Shown in pieces: positions 1-7,889 of a stretch of DNA of 64,000 nt. The stretch covers positions 186,001 through 250,000 of the forward strand of contig JACRBT010000001.1 of NCBI GenBank assembly GCA_016234445.1, written 5' to 3'. A program made the translations under genes and the position numbers. Source of the stretch: Chloroflexota bacterium (GTDB lineage Bacteria; Chloroflexota; Dehalococcoidia; Tepidiformales; Tepidiformaceae). The number at the start of each line of letters is the position of its first letter. Within the stretch, counting starts at the first letter, position 1. The notes beneath the pieces are model-generated. The model did no database searches, was not told the origin of the DNA, and was given only the letters and a program-made list of their open reading frames with translations.

Positions 1-914
1 CCGCCGGAATCCTCTTTCTCGCGGCGAATACCGCCTACCAGGACTTCCCGCGGCTGAGCGCGATCCTTGCCCGCGACGGCTACATCCCGCGCATCTTTCA
101 CCAGCGGGGCAACCGCCTGGTCTTCAGTTACGGGATCGCGACCCTCACCGGCTTCGCCATCCTGCTGCTCATCGCCCTCGGGGCGAGCACCACCCGACTG
201 ATCCCCCTCTACGCACTGGGAGTGTTCCTCTCCTTCACGCTTTCCCAGCTTGGGATGGTGATCAAATGGCGGCGTGACCGCGGGCCGGGGTGGAGGCGCG
301 CGGCGGTGGTCAACGGCGTCGGGAGCATCGTCACCGGCGTGGTCTTCCTGGTCATCATGCTGACGAAGTTCATGGAAGGCGGCTGGGTCGTGGTCATCAT
401 CGTCCCGATCCTGGCGGTGGCCGCGGGCCGGGTGGGTCACTTCTACCAACGCCTCGAACGAACCCTCCGCGTCCCCATCGACGCGGTCTTCGACGAACTC
501 CGCCCCCGCGGCAACTCGCGAATCCCGGTGTTCGTCCCGGTTGAACACGTCAACCTGCCGACCGTCATCGCCCTGGATGCCGCGTGCGAGCGTTCGCACG
601 ACGTTACGGCCGTTCACGTCCGCTACGACCCGGACGAGCATGGCACCGTCGCGGAGGAATGGAGCCGGCAGTTCCCGCACATCCCGCTCGTGGTGATCGA
701 CTCGCCGTTCCGGGCGGTGGCGGAACCGTTGCACATTTACCTGACCGACCGACTCCGGGATTGGCCGTATGAGGCGCGGGTCATCCTGCCGTTGGTGAAG
801 GTGCGTCGATGGTATCAGCGCCCGCTGGTCAACCAGAGCCTGGGGCGGCTGCGCGGCCTGATGCGCCGGCGGCGAAACGTGGAGCTCGTGGACCAGGTGT
901 TCGCGGTGAGCTGA
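1..914 (+). CDS. APC-family amino acid permease, C-terminal part (5' end outside window)
   Basis: The reading frame is open from the left edge (first full codon at base 3) to TGA at 912-914, about 303 residues. The visible start ANTAYQDFPRLSAILARDG followed by GYIPRIFHQRGNRL is typical of the late transmembrane region of the amino acid/polyamine/organocation (APC) superfamily, where a helix is followed by a conserved Asp-Phe-Pro-Arg loop. Three or four hydrophobic helices follow (about bases 130-420), then a soluble tail of roughly 150 residues. The tail is of the kind seen in Chloroflexota and actinobacterial permeases of this type and may be regulatory. Substrate cannot be told. The next feature is a tRNA, so this ends its transcription unit. 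Confidence 0.8.
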   Translation, partial: AGILFLAANTAYQDFPRLSAILARDGYIPRIFHQRGNRLVFSYGIATLTGFAILLLIALGASTTRLIPLYALGVFLSFTLSQLGMVIKWRRDRGPGWRRAAVVNGVGSIVTGVVFLVIMLTKFMEGGWVVVIIVPILAVAAGRVGHFYQRLERTLRVPIDAVFDELRPRGNSRIPVFVPVEHVNLPTVIALDAACERSHDVTAVHVRYDPDEHGTVAEEWSRQFPHIPLVVIDSPFRAVAEPLHIYLTDRLRDWPYEARVILPLVKVRRWYQRPLVNQSLGRLRGLMRRRRNVELVDQVFAVS

Positions 915-961
915 CGGGGTTGCACCCTCGATTGCCCCGAATCCCGTACGATCGGGCGCGG

Positions 962-1045
962 GCCGGGGTGGCGGAACGGCAGACGCAGCTGACTTAAAAT
1001 CAGCGGCCGCAAGGCGTGGGGGTTCGAATCCCTTCCCCGGCACCA
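962..1045 (+). tRNA. tRNA-Leu (anticodon UAA)
   Basis: The acceptor stem GCCGGGG (962-968) pairs with CCCCGGC (1035-1041), followed by discriminator A and an encoded CCA (1043-1045). The anticodon stem GCTGA (988-992) pairs with TCAGC (1000-1004) around loop CTTAAAA, giving anticodon TAA at 995-997. A long variable arm (about 1005-1019) marks a class II tRNA, as expected for leucine. The T-loop GGTTCGAATC is intact. It reads UUA codons, which are rare in this GC-rich genome. Confidence 0.97.
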
Positions 1046-1124
1046 CCCGTTGCAGCCGTTGCCCGGGCCGCCGCTGGACAGCAGGTATAGAATCCGCCCC
1101 GGGAATTCCCCGGGAGAGATGGGC

Positions 1125-2522
1125 ATGGCCGGCGAACTGTGGCGAATGGGCGCGAGCGATCTCGCTGCCGCGATACGGACGAAGAAAGTTTCGAGCCGCG
1201 AAGTGGTGGAGGCGCACCTGCGGCGGATCGAGGCGGTAAACCCGAAGGTGAACGCCGTGACGGTGGTGCTCGACGACGCCATCCGGAACGCAGAGGCCGC
1301 CGACCGGGCGCTTGCCGCGGGCGGCGAACTGGGGCCGCTCCACGGGGTGCCCTTCACGGTGAAGGAGAACATCGACCTCACCGGTTCGGCGACGACGCAG
1401 GGACTGGTGGCGATGAAGGACGCGGTGCCCCCGGTCGACGCGCCGCACATCCAGCAGATCAAGGCGGCGGGCGGCATCCCGATCGGGCGGACGAACCTGC
1501 CCGACTTCGGCATGCGCTGGCACACGGACAACGGCCTCCGCGGGGCGACGAAGAACCCGTGGGACGCTTCGCGGACGCCGGGCGGCTCAAGCGGCGGCGA
1601 AGCGGTCTCCCTGGCGACGGGGATGACGCCGCTCGGGATGGGCAACGACTACGGCGGTTCGTTGCGATGGCCGTCGCAATGCAACGGGACGGCGGCGATC
1701 CGGCCGACCCTCGGGCGAGTGCCGTTCGCGAGCTCGCTGCCGCCGGAGGACTTCGCGATGACCTTGCAGCTCTTCGCCGTGCAGGGACCGATGGCGCGGC
1801 ATGTGCGTGACCTCCGGCTGGCGCTGAGCTGCATGTCGGCCGCGGACGCCCGCGACCCGTGGTGGACGCCGGCGCCGCTGGTGGGGCCGGCGGTACCGAA
1901 GCGGGTCGCGGTGACCGTCGACCCGGGCGGCGCGGGGGTCGACCCTGACGTCGCGGCGGGTGTACGGAAGGCGGCGGCGGCGCTCAAGGACGCTGGCTAC
2001 GAGGTGGAGGAAGTCGCGGCGCCGATGGTGGGCGAGGCGGCGGAGATCTGGCGGCAAGAGGTGATGGCGGAGATGGGGGTGGCGCTCCTGCCGATCCTCC
2101 AGCAGGTGGCCTGCCCGGACGCGCTGAAGTTCATCGACCACGCCCTCTCGGCGGCGCCGGGGGTGGACTACGCGGGCTACATCATGAGCTTCGCCGCCCG
2201 GAACGCGGTGGCGCGCGCGTGGACGCAGTTCCACGAACGGTACCCGCTCGTGCTGGGCCCGGTGGCGGCGATGCAGCCGTTCAAGGTTGGCTTCGACATT
2301 GCCGGGCCGGAGCAGGTGATGACCACGCTCCGGGGGCTACGGCTGGTGCTGGTGTGCAACCTCCTGGGGCTGCCGTCGGCGGTGGTCCCGGTTGGGATGG
2401 CGAACGGGCTTCCCCAGGGCGTTCAGATCATCGGCAACCGCTACCGCGAGGACCTCTGCCTGGCGGCGGCGGAGGCGATCGAGGACCGCCTCGGCGTGAT
2501 CACCCCGATCGACCCCGCCTGA
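1125..2522 (+). CDS. Amidase (amidase signature family)
   Basis: This 465-residue amidase hydrolyses an amide to acid and ammonia with the Ser-cisSer-Lys triad. Counting from the ATG at 1125, Lys80 lies in VPFTVKENIDL, the Gly/Ser loop GGSSGG is at 153-158 (cis-Ser155), and the probable nucleophile Ser179 is in NDYGGSLRWP. The usual motif there is GTDIGGSIR, so Asn-Asp-Tyr is a slight variant. A purine-rich GGGAGAG lies 6-7 bp before 1125; ATG 1119 and ATG 1050 are in frame but less well placed. The length is normal for the family. It could act on aliphatic or aryl amides or nitrile-derived amides. GatA is unlikely, as no gatB or gatC is adjacent. It converges with the SDR gene 6 bp downstream. 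Confidence 0.88.
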   Translation: MAGELWRMGASDLAAAIRTKKVSSREVVEAHLRRIEAVNPKVNAVTVVLDDAIRNAEAADRALAAGGELGPLHGVPFTVKENIDLTGSATTQGLVAMKDAVPPVDAPHIQQIKAAGGIPIGRTNLPDFGMRWHTDNGLRGATKNPWDASRTPGGSSGGEAVSLATGMTPLGMGNDYGGSLRWPSQCNGTAAIRPTLGRVPFASSLPPEDFAMTLQLFAVQGPMARHVRDLRLALSCMSAADARDPWWTPAPLVGPAVPKRVAVTVDPGGAGVDPDVAAGVRKAAAALKDAGYEVEEVAAPMVGEAAEIWRQEVMAEMGVALLPILQQVACPDALKFIDHALSAAPGVDYAGYIMSFAARNAVARAWTQFHERYPLVLGPVAAMQPFKVGFDIAGPEQVMTTLRGLRLVLVCNLLGLPSAVVPVGMANGLPQGVQIIGNRYREDLCLAAAEAIEDRLGVITPIDPA

Positions 2523-2528
2523 GGAGCG

Positions 2529-3323
2529 TCAGTTCAGTTCGATCCCGCCGTCGACGTTGAGCGCCTGGCCGGTGATGTTCTTCGCCTCCTCGGAAGCGAG
2601 GAAGGCGACGGCCATGCCGATGTCTTCGGGCGTCTGTTCGCGGCGGAGGGGACAGTTCGTCGAGAGGAAGGCGTCAAAGACCTGGCGCCGGTCGACCACC
2701 TCGGGCGTTTCGTCGCCGCCAATCATCGCTTCGAGCTGGCGCCACATGTCGGTCCAGAGGAGCCCGGGGCAGACGGCGTTGACGTTGATGTTACCGGGGC
2801 CAAGGTCGCGGGCGAGCGACTGGGTGACGCTGATGGCGCCGGCCTTCGAGGCGCAGTAGTGGGCGAGGCCGGGGCCGCCCTTGCGCCCGGCGATCGAGGC
2901 GATGTTGACGATCTTGCCGCCGCCTTTCTCCTTGAAGTGGGGGACCATCGCCCGGCTCATGATCCAGATGCCCTTGAGGTTGACCTGGTAGCAGGCATCC
3001 CAGTCGTCGAGGGTGATGTTGCCCCCACCGACGTGTTGGCCGACGACGCCGGCGTTGTTGACGAGGATGTCGACCCGGCCGAAGTGGCTGACGGCCTCCT
3101 GGACCGCGGCCTCGGCCGAATCGGGGTTGGTGACGTCGGTGTGGACGACGATGGCCTGGCGGCCCAGGTCACGGATCTCCTGCGCGGTCTGGGGCGCGTT
3201 CACGCGGTCGATGTCGGCGAGGACGATGGACGCGCCTTCGCGGGCGAGGACGAGCGAGATGCCGCGGCCGATGCCCCGGCCACCGCCCGTGACGATGGCG
3301 ACGCGATTGTCGAGCTTTCCCAT
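2529..3323 (-). CDS. SDR-family NAD(P)-dependent oxidoreductase
   Basis: A classical short-chain dehydrogenase of 264 residues. The N-terminal TGGGRGIG (residues 12-19) binds the dinucleotide. ADID at the end of the second strand favours NAD(H) over NADPH. NNAGVVG stabilises the central sheet, and the catalytic Ser (NIASIAG) and YCASK (Tyr-x3-Lys) are all present. The C-terminus ends GQALNVDGGIELN, typical of FabG-like and dehydrogenase-type SDRs. The start is supported by CGGAGG 7 bp upstream of the ATG. A role in secondary alcohol or hydroxyacyl oxidation is likely, but the substrate is not readable. The region directly upstream is shared with the divergent flavin oxidoreductase at 3448. 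Confidence 0.9.
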   Translation of the reverse strand: MGKLDNRVAIVTGGGRGIGRGISLVLAREGASIVLADIDRVNAPQTAQEIRDLGRQAIVVHTDVTNPDSAEAAVQEAVSHFGRVDILVNNAGVVGQHVGGGNITLDDWDACYQVNLKGIWIMSRAMVPHFKEKGGGKIVNIASIAGRKGGPGLAHYCASKAGAISVTQSLARDLGPGNINVNAVCPGLLWTDMWRQLEAMIGGDETPEVVDRRQVFDAFLSTNCPLRREQTPEDIGMAVAFLASEEAKNITGQALNVDGGIELN

Positions 3324-3447
3324 GTTTGGCCTCCGGTAGAAGTGCCGGGAGCATAGCAGCCGGGACCCCGGCTGGCATGGCAGGCGCTGTCGCGTATCAT
3401 TCGCTCCACGCTAAGGATCGGCAGACGCCGATCGAAGGAGCCTTTGC

Positions 3448-4641
3448 ATGCCCGTTTTCCGCCCTCGCCGTCTCAAGTTCGGGATTTTCATGGCGCCGTT
3501 CCACCGTGTCGGCGAGAACCCCACGCTGGCCCTCGAACGCGACCTTGAGCTGATCGAGCTGCTCGACCGCCTGGACTTCGACGAGGCCTGGATCGGGGAG
3601 CACCACAGCGCCGGCTGGGAGACGATCGCGAGCCCGGAGCTGATGATCGCGGCGGCGGCACAGCGGACGCGGACGATCAAACTCGGCACGGGCGTCGTCA
3701 GCCTGCCCTACCACCACCCGCTGATGGTCGCGGACCGGATGACGCAGCTGGACCACATGACCCGCGGCCGCGTGATGATGGGCGTTGGGCCCGGGGCGCT
3801 CGCTTCGGACGCCTACATGATGGGCATCGACCCGCTGACTCAGCGGCCGCGGATGGACGAGGCGCTGGGACTTATCCTCCGGCTGTTCCGGGGCGAGGTT
3901 GTCGACCACAAGGCCGACTGGTGCACGCTCCAGGGGGCGCGGATGCAACTGGCGCCTTACTCGGAGCCGCACATGGACGTCGCGGTCGCGAGCACGTTTT
4001 CGCCGGCGGGGCCGGTGACCGCCGGAAAGCACGGCGTGGGGATGCTTTCGATCACCGCTTCGCAGCCGGGCGGGATGACGAACGCCGCCCAGGGCTGGGC
4101 GATGGCCGAGGAAGAAGCAGCCAAGCACGGCAAGACCATGGACCGCAGGAACTGGCGGGTGCTCACGTCCATGCACCTGGCGGACACGCGGGAAGAGGCA
4201 CTGCGGGATGTCGAAGAGGGGATGACCTACTTCTACAAGGAGTACTTCGGGCGCGTGATCGGCCAGCCGGGGGCCTTCGACGAATGGACGTTCAAGGGCA
4301 CGCTGGAAAGCGGCGGCTCGATCGTGGGCACACCGGACGACGCCATCGAGGCGATCGAGCGGATCTTCGACCTGACGGGCGGGATGGGCGGCGTGCTCTT
4401 CCAGGCGCATGAGTGGACGACGTGGGCGAAGACGAAGCACAGCTACGAACTCTGGGCGCGCTACGTGGCGCCGCGCTTCCAGTCACAGCTGCCGTCGATC
4501 GAGAACAGCCGGGACTGGTCGGCTGACAACCGGACGACGATCTTCGCTCCGGCCGGCGCGGCGACGCTGAAGGCGTTCCTGGACGCGGGCAAGGAGATCC
4601 CGGCTGAGATTGTGGCGCGGATGCAGCGCGGGAAGGCGTAA
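3448..4641 (+). CDS. LLM-class (luciferase-like) flavin-dependent monooxygenase
   Basis: A 397-residue TIM-barrel protein of the bacterial luciferase superfamily. The N-terminus (FRPRRLKFGIFMAPFH), the EHHSAGWETIASPELMIAA segment with the conserved Glu-His-His, and TIKLGTGVVSLPYHHPL all match the family. GRVMMGVGPGA and an SGG/GGSIVGTPDDAIEAIE segment near residue 290 complete the barrel. Such enzymes use reduced FMN (or F420) to oxygenate small organics. The close match to limonene/alkanal-type monooxygenases suggests an FMNH2-dependent oxygenase that needs a separate reductase; a flavin reductase-like gene exists at 17522. A Shine-Dalgarno AAGGAG lies 7 bp before the ATG. Confidence 0.88.
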   Translation: MPVFRPRRLKFGIFMAPFHRVGENPTLALERDLELIELLDRLDFDEAWIGEHHSAGWETIASPELMIAAAAQRTRTIKLGTGVVSLPYHHPLMVADRMTQLDHMTRGRVMMGVGPGALASDAYMMGIDPLTQRPRMDEALGLILRLFRGEVVDHKADWCTLQGARMQLAPYSEPHMDVAVASTFSPAGPVTAGKHGVGMLSITASQPGGMTNAAQGWAMAEEEAAKHGKTMDRRNWRVLTSMHLADTREEALRDVEEGMTYFYKEYFGRVIGQPGAFDEWTFKGTLESGGSIVGTPDDAIEAIERIFDLTGGMGGVLFQAHEWTTWAKTKHSYELWARYVAPRFQSQLPSIENSRDWSADNRTTIFAPAGAATLKAFLDAGKEIPAEIVARMQRGKA

Positions 4642-4756
4642 AGGAAACCCTAAAGGAATAGGAAAGGAAGCGGCGGGACATTCGAAGCCCGCGGCTCTTC
4701 TGCGGGCCACCGGGCCACATGCCCGGTAGCAACGCAGAAAGGCGATCCTAATCACG
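4642..4756 (+). promoter_or_regulatory. Structured 5' leader, possible riboswitch
   Basis: This 115-bp stretch between two genes is unlike its surroundings. It begins with a purine-rich A/G run (4642-4671). A hairpin follows with arms GCCCGC (4687-4692) and GCGGGC (4702-4707). A perfect 7-bp hairpin comes next, ACCGGGC (4709-4715) / GCCCGGT (4721-4727), then GCAACGCAGAAAGG up to the ATG at 4757. Elements such as GGAAACC, GGGAC...AAGCC and CCGG...CCGGTAGC loosely recall cyclic di-GMP-I (GEMM) riboswitches, but key consensus positions are missing, so I leave the class open. The downstream gene is an exported repeat protein, a common kind of GEMM target. Confidence 0.4.
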
Positions 4757-5551
4757 ATGCTTCGCTTCCGCTTCCTTGCCCTTGCCGTGGCGACGGCCCT
4801 CCTTGGCGGCGCAACCGCGACCTACGCCGCCATCTCCGACGACGGCGTCGCCGACCCGGTCGCCGGGATCGCGTCGCCGGATGCATCCTCCCCGGCCAGT
4901 GATGACGGCACCCCCGACCAGGGCCACGGCGACGCCCCCGGCACTCCGGGCGCGACCCCCGGCGGCTCCGCCGGCGACGACGGCACGGCAGACCAGGGCC
5001 ACGGCGACCCCCCCGGCACACCCGGCGCAACCCCCGGCGGCTCCGCCGGCGACGACGGCACCCCCGACCAGGGCCACGGCGACGCCCCCGGCACTCCCGG
5101 CGCGACCCCCGGCGGCTCCGCCGATGACGACGGCACGGCAGATCAGGGCCACGGCGACGCCCCCGGCACTCCCGGCGCGACCCCCGGCGGCTCCGCCGAT
5201 GACGACGGCACCCCCGATCAGGGCTCCGGTAACGACGACGATGCCGACGATGACGGGGACGACGACGACGGCACAGCAGACCAGGGACCCGGCAACGATG
5301 ACGATGATGTGGACGACGACAACGGCGGGAACTCCGGGCCGAGCGCCAATTCGGGTCCCGGCCCGAACTCAGGTCTGAGTGGAGGGCCGGATGACAGTTC
5401 GAACTCCGGGTCCGGCAGCTCGAACTCCGGGCCGGGCAGTTCCAACTCGGGGTCGGGGAGCTCGGGCTCCGGGTCGGGCAGCTCCAACTCCGGGTCGGGG
5501 AGCTCGGACAACGGGGGCGGCAGCAACAGTGGCAAGGGCTCAGGCGACTGA
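4757..5551 (+). CDS. Secreted low-complexity protein with 25-residue tandem repeats
   Basis: A 264-residue protein with a clear Sec signal peptide (MLRFRFLALAVATALLGG, cleavage near ATYAA). The rest is low complexity. Four 25-residue units of the form DDGTPDQGHGDAPGTPGATP + GGSAG are encoded by 75-bp DNA repeats at 4901-4975, 4976-5050, 5051-5125 and 5126-5200, followed by a partial fifth. An Asp-rich stretch (about 155-190) and a Ser/Gly/Asn-rich tail follow. The units alternate TPD/TAD and AGD/ADD, and are nearly identical in DNA, so expansion is recent. I know no enzyme domain here. It may be an extracellular, calcium-binding or matrix protein. A terminator-like hairpin follows the stop. 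Confidence 0.7.
   Translation: MLRFRFLALAVATALLGGATATYAAISDDGVADPVAGIASPDASSPASDDGTPDQGHGDAPGTPGATPGGSAGDDGTADQGHGDPPGTPGATPGGSAGDDGTPDQGHGDAPGTPGATPGGSADDDGTADQGHGDAPGTPGATPGGSADDDGTPDQGSGNDDDADDDGDDDDGTADQGPGNDDDDVDDDNGGNSGPSANSGPGPNSGLSGGPDDSSNSGSGSSNSGPGSSNSGSGSSGSGSGSSNSGSGSSDNGGGSNSGKGSGD
4901..5225 (+). repeat. 75-bp in-frame tandem repeat, four full copies plus a partial
   Basis: Direct inspection shows four near-identical 75-bp units starting GA[CT]GACGGCAC at 4901, 4976, 5051 and 5126, with a truncated fifth from 5201. The period is a multiple of three, so copy number can change without breaking the frame. Confidence 0.9.
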
Positions 5552-5574
5552 ACGCCAGCCTTCGGCGGCAGTAG

Positions 5575-5603
5575 GAGAGGCCCCGGGAAACCGGGGTCTC
5601 TTC
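5575..5603 (+). terminator. Terminator-like hairpin after the repeat protein
   Basis: The arms AGAGGCCCCGG (5576-5586) and CCGGGGTCTCT (5591-5601) pair with one G-T wobble around a GAAA tetraloop. There is only a short TT after it, so it is a stable hairpin rather than a textbook intrinsic terminator. It lies 24 bp after the stop of the repeat protein. Confidence 0.6.
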
Positions 5604-5651
5604 GCGTGGCCCGCCCGGGCGGAGGCCCGGTTATCGGCGGCGCGAGGCGGC

Positions 5652-5681
5652 GTGACACATAGCCTGCGTCTTTGCTAGAAT
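5652..5681 (+). promoter_or_regulatory. Sigma-A-like promoter of citrate synthase gene
   Basis: A -35 candidate GTGACA (5652-5657) is separated by 18 bp from a -10 candidate TAGAAT (5676-5681). Both are AT-richer than their surroundings. The spacing to the ATG at 5739 leaves a leader of about 50 nt. Confidence 0.5.
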
Positions 5682-5690
5682 AGCCGCGCC

Positions 5691-5702
5691 ATTGTATACA
5701 AT
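5691..5702. promoter_or_regulatory. Perfect 12-bp palindrome, candidate repressor operator
   Basis: ATTGTATACAAT is a perfect palindrome in a genome that rarely has such AT-rich runs. It sits about 10 bp downstream of the -10 candidate, across the likely transcription start, where a bound repressor would block initiation. TTGTATACAA-type sites are known operators of GntR-family regulators, which often control acid and ester catabolism. No regulator gene is adjacent. Confidence 0.5.
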
Positions 5703-5738
5703 CGACGCGGGCGGGGCTCGCGCCGCAAGGAGGATCCC

Positions 5739-6872
5739 ATGACCGAGACCGTCGCCCGGGGCCTTGAAGGCATCAACGTTACCGCCACCAAGCTCTGCCG
5801 GATCGACGGCCTGAAGGGCGAACTCGTCTATTCGGGCTACGACATCTACGACCTGGCGGACCACTCGACCTTCGAGGAGGTGTCGTTCCTCCTCTGGAAC
5901 CAGCGCCTCCCTTCGAAGGCGGAGCTGGCGGAACTGAACCAGCGGCTGATCGCGGAGCGGGGCCTGGACGAGATCATCGAGCGCTTGCTGCGCGAACTGC
6001 ACACGCTCGTCCGGCCGATGCGCACCCTCGAGATCGCCGTGGAAGTGCTCGGCGCGGTCGACCGGGCGTCGAGCGACCTCACGCAGCCGCAGCTGAAGCT
6101 GACCGCCGCCCGGCTCACGGCGAAGATGGCGACGGCGATCGCCGCCTACCATCGCATCCGCCAGGGGCTTCCCGTGGTGGCGCCACGGGACGACCTTGGC
6201 CACGCGGCCAACTTCCTCTACATGCTCAACGGGCGCGAACCGAACGCCCTCGAGGCGCGGACGTTCGACGTGGCGATGATCCTCCACGCCGAGCACGAGA
6301 TGAACGCGTCGACCTTCTCGGCGATCGTCACGGCCTCGACGCTTTCGGACATGTACTCCGCGATCGCTTCGGCGATCGGCACGCTGAAGGGGCCCCTGCA
6401 CGGCGGCGCGAACGAGGCGGTCTACAAGACCGTCGACGCCATCGGCGAAGAACAGAACATCGCCTCCCACGTCGAGGCGATGCTGGCTCGCGGGGAGCGT
6501 GTGATGGGCATCGGGCACCGCGTCTACAAGACGACGGACCCCCGGGCGATCATCCTCGAACGGCTTGGGCACGAAGTCGCGAAGCAGTCGCCGGACCGCA
6601 AGTACTTCGACCTCTCGCTGAAGCTGCGCGACTACCTGGCGAAGAAGCTGGAAGGGAAGCCGCTCTACCCGAACGTCGACTTCTTCAGCGCTTCGGTTTA
6701 CAAGATGCTCGGCATCCCGAGCGACCTCTACACGCCGATCTTCGCCCTGGCGCGGATCACGGGCTGGACCGCCCACCTGCTGGAGCAGTACGCGGACAAC
6801 CGCCTGGTTCGCCCGAACGCCCTCTACGAAGGCGCGGACAACCGCTCCTACGTGGGGGTCGACCAGCGGTAA
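5739..6872 (+). CDS. gltA: Citrate synthase
   Basis: A 377-residue type II-like short citrate synthase, which condenses oxaloacetate with acetyl-CoA at the entry of the TCA cycle. The catalytic His of GPLHGGANEA, the His of MGIGHRVYKTTDPRA and the Asp of PNVDFFSASVYKMLGI are all present. The N-terminal IDGLKGELVYSGYDIYDL is the usual start of the small-chain bacterial and archaeal form. A strong Shine-Dalgarno, AAGGAGG, lies 7 bp before the ATG. Homologues of this length include 2-methylcitrate synthases. That alternative cannot be excluded, but no prpB or prpD gene is nearby. The upstream palindrome suggests repression. Confidence 0.9.
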   Translation: MTETVARGLEGINVTATKLCRIDGLKGELVYSGYDIYDLADHSTFEEVSFLLWNQRLPSKAELAELNQRLIAERGLDEIIERLLRELHTLVRPMRTLEIAVEVLGAVDRASSDLTQPQLKLTAARLTAKMATAIAAYHRIRQGLPVVAPRDDLGHAANFLYMLNGREPNALEARTFDVAMILHAEHEMNASTFSAIVTASTLSDMYSAIASAIGTLKGPLHGGANEAVYKTVDAIGEEQNIASHVEAMLARGERVMGIGHRVYKTTDPRAIILERLGHEVAKQSPDRKYFDLSLKLRDYLAKKLEGKPLYPNVDFFSASVYKMLGIPSDLYTPIFALARITGWTAHLLEQYADNRLVRPNALYEGADNRSYVGVDQR

Positions 6873-6878
6873 CCGTCG

Positions 6879-6934
6879 CCCCCCGGCCTCCTCTCCACCA
6901 TTCGGTGGAGAGGGGGGTTGGCCGGGGGTGAGGG
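6879..6934. repeat. Intergenic palindrome between convergent genes (repeat family copy)
   Basis: CCCCCGGCC + CTCTCCACC, loop ATTC, then GGTGGAGAG + GGCCGGGGG form a long, slightly imperfect palindrome ending in GGTGAGGG. It shares the C-rich arm, small loop and GGGGGTGAGGG tail with copies at 9532, 10434 and 37446. Here it separates convergent genes and may act as a bidirectional terminator. Confidence 0.65.
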
Positions 6935-6958
6935 ACCGTGTGATTCCGGAACCAGCTG

Positions 6959-7798
6959 CTAGTCGAAGCCCTCGTCTTCGGCTTCGACGTCCACGTCCAC
7001 GGCAGGCTCGGTGTCGTCACCGGTTTCGCTCCAGCCGTCTTCGCGCTCTTCCTCTTCGTTCTCGTCCTCGTCGGTGAAGTCCGTTTCGTCGCCGCGGAGG
7101 AGACTCCGGCGGGTGTAGGCGCGGACTTCGGTCGCCGCCTTCGCCTGCGGGAAGCTCACCTTCCCGATCATCGAGGGGTGCTGGAAGGTTTCGCGGAGCA
7201 TCACCTTGATCTCGTCGCCCGCCGTCACCAGGGCCGCGGTGTAGAGGTTCCCCGAGGCCATCGCCTTGGCGAGCCGAAGACCGATGCGAGGCTCCACCAT
7301 CCCCACGTACTCGCCCGTAATCGCGTGCACGTTGACGGCCTTGCCCTGCACTCGGAGTTCCACCAGGTCGCCCGCGTCGAGCAGTGTCGTCCTATCTGGC
7401 TCCACCGCCTGGAGCGTTGTCACCGTCGACTTTCCGGTCTCTTCGATGAAGAGCCGCGTGTCCAGCTGGCTCGGAGGCTGCGCCGCCGCGGTCTTGTCTT
7501 CCATCGTCGACAGCTTGTCGAGGTTCCGCCGGGCGATCGTGTTCATCGGTTCGAGTTCGAGCGACTTCGCGTACGCCGCCCGGGCGTCCGTTATCTGGCC
7601 GAGTTCGGTCAACGCCTTGCCGAGCCGGTTGTACGCTTCCGCTTCGTCGCCGAAGACCCGGATCAACTCGCGGTTAAGGTTCGCCGCCTCTTCCCATCGC
7701 CCGCTGATCGCCAGCTTGACCGCCTGGGCAGCGGTCTGCTTTCGCAGCTGGGCGCGTTCCTCGATGGGCAAGTTTTCGATGTTTTGTTCGTTGCTCAA
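6959..7798 (-). CDS. TPR-repeat protein with C-terminal acidic tail
   Basis: A protein of about 279 residues from a TTG at 7798 (LSNEQNIENLPIEERAQLRK). An in-frame ATG at 7900 would overlap the divergent gene at 7890 and its promoter, so I prefer the internal start, though its ribosome site is weak. The first 110 residues hold two TPR units (WEEAANLNRELIRVFGDEAEAYNRLG and a second ending RAAYAKSLELEP). A beta-rich middle follows with LVELRVQGKAVNVHAITGEY and GMVEPRIGLRLAKAM. The last 40 residues are strongly acidic. I do not recognise the middle domain. TPRs suggest a protein-protein interaction role. The gene converges with citrate synthase. Confidence 0.72.
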   Translation of the reverse strand: MSNEQNIENLPIEERAQLRKQTAAQAVKLAISGRWEEAANLNRELIRVFGDEAEAYNRLGKALTELGQITDARAAYAKSLELEPMNTIARRNLDKLSTMEDKTAAAQPPSQLDTRLFIEETGKSTVTTLQAVEPDRTTLLDAGDLVELRVQGKAVNVHAITGEYVGMVEPRIGLRLAKAMASGNLYTAALVTAGDEIKVMLRETFQHPSMIGKVSFPQAKAATEVRAYTRRSLLRGDETDFTDEDENEEEEREDGWSETGDDTEPAVDVDVEAEDEGFD

Positions 7799-7889
7799 AG
7801 TAAACCTGTTGGCCCGGTTGGGGATGGCAAGGATACCCAGCCGCCCGCCTACCGGCAACGCGGACCGCCCTCCCGGAAGGCGCGGTACC

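Noticed and set aside
4901-5225. CRISPR-like array
   Set aside because: The 75-bp units are contiguous with no variable spacers and lie in frame within a protein.
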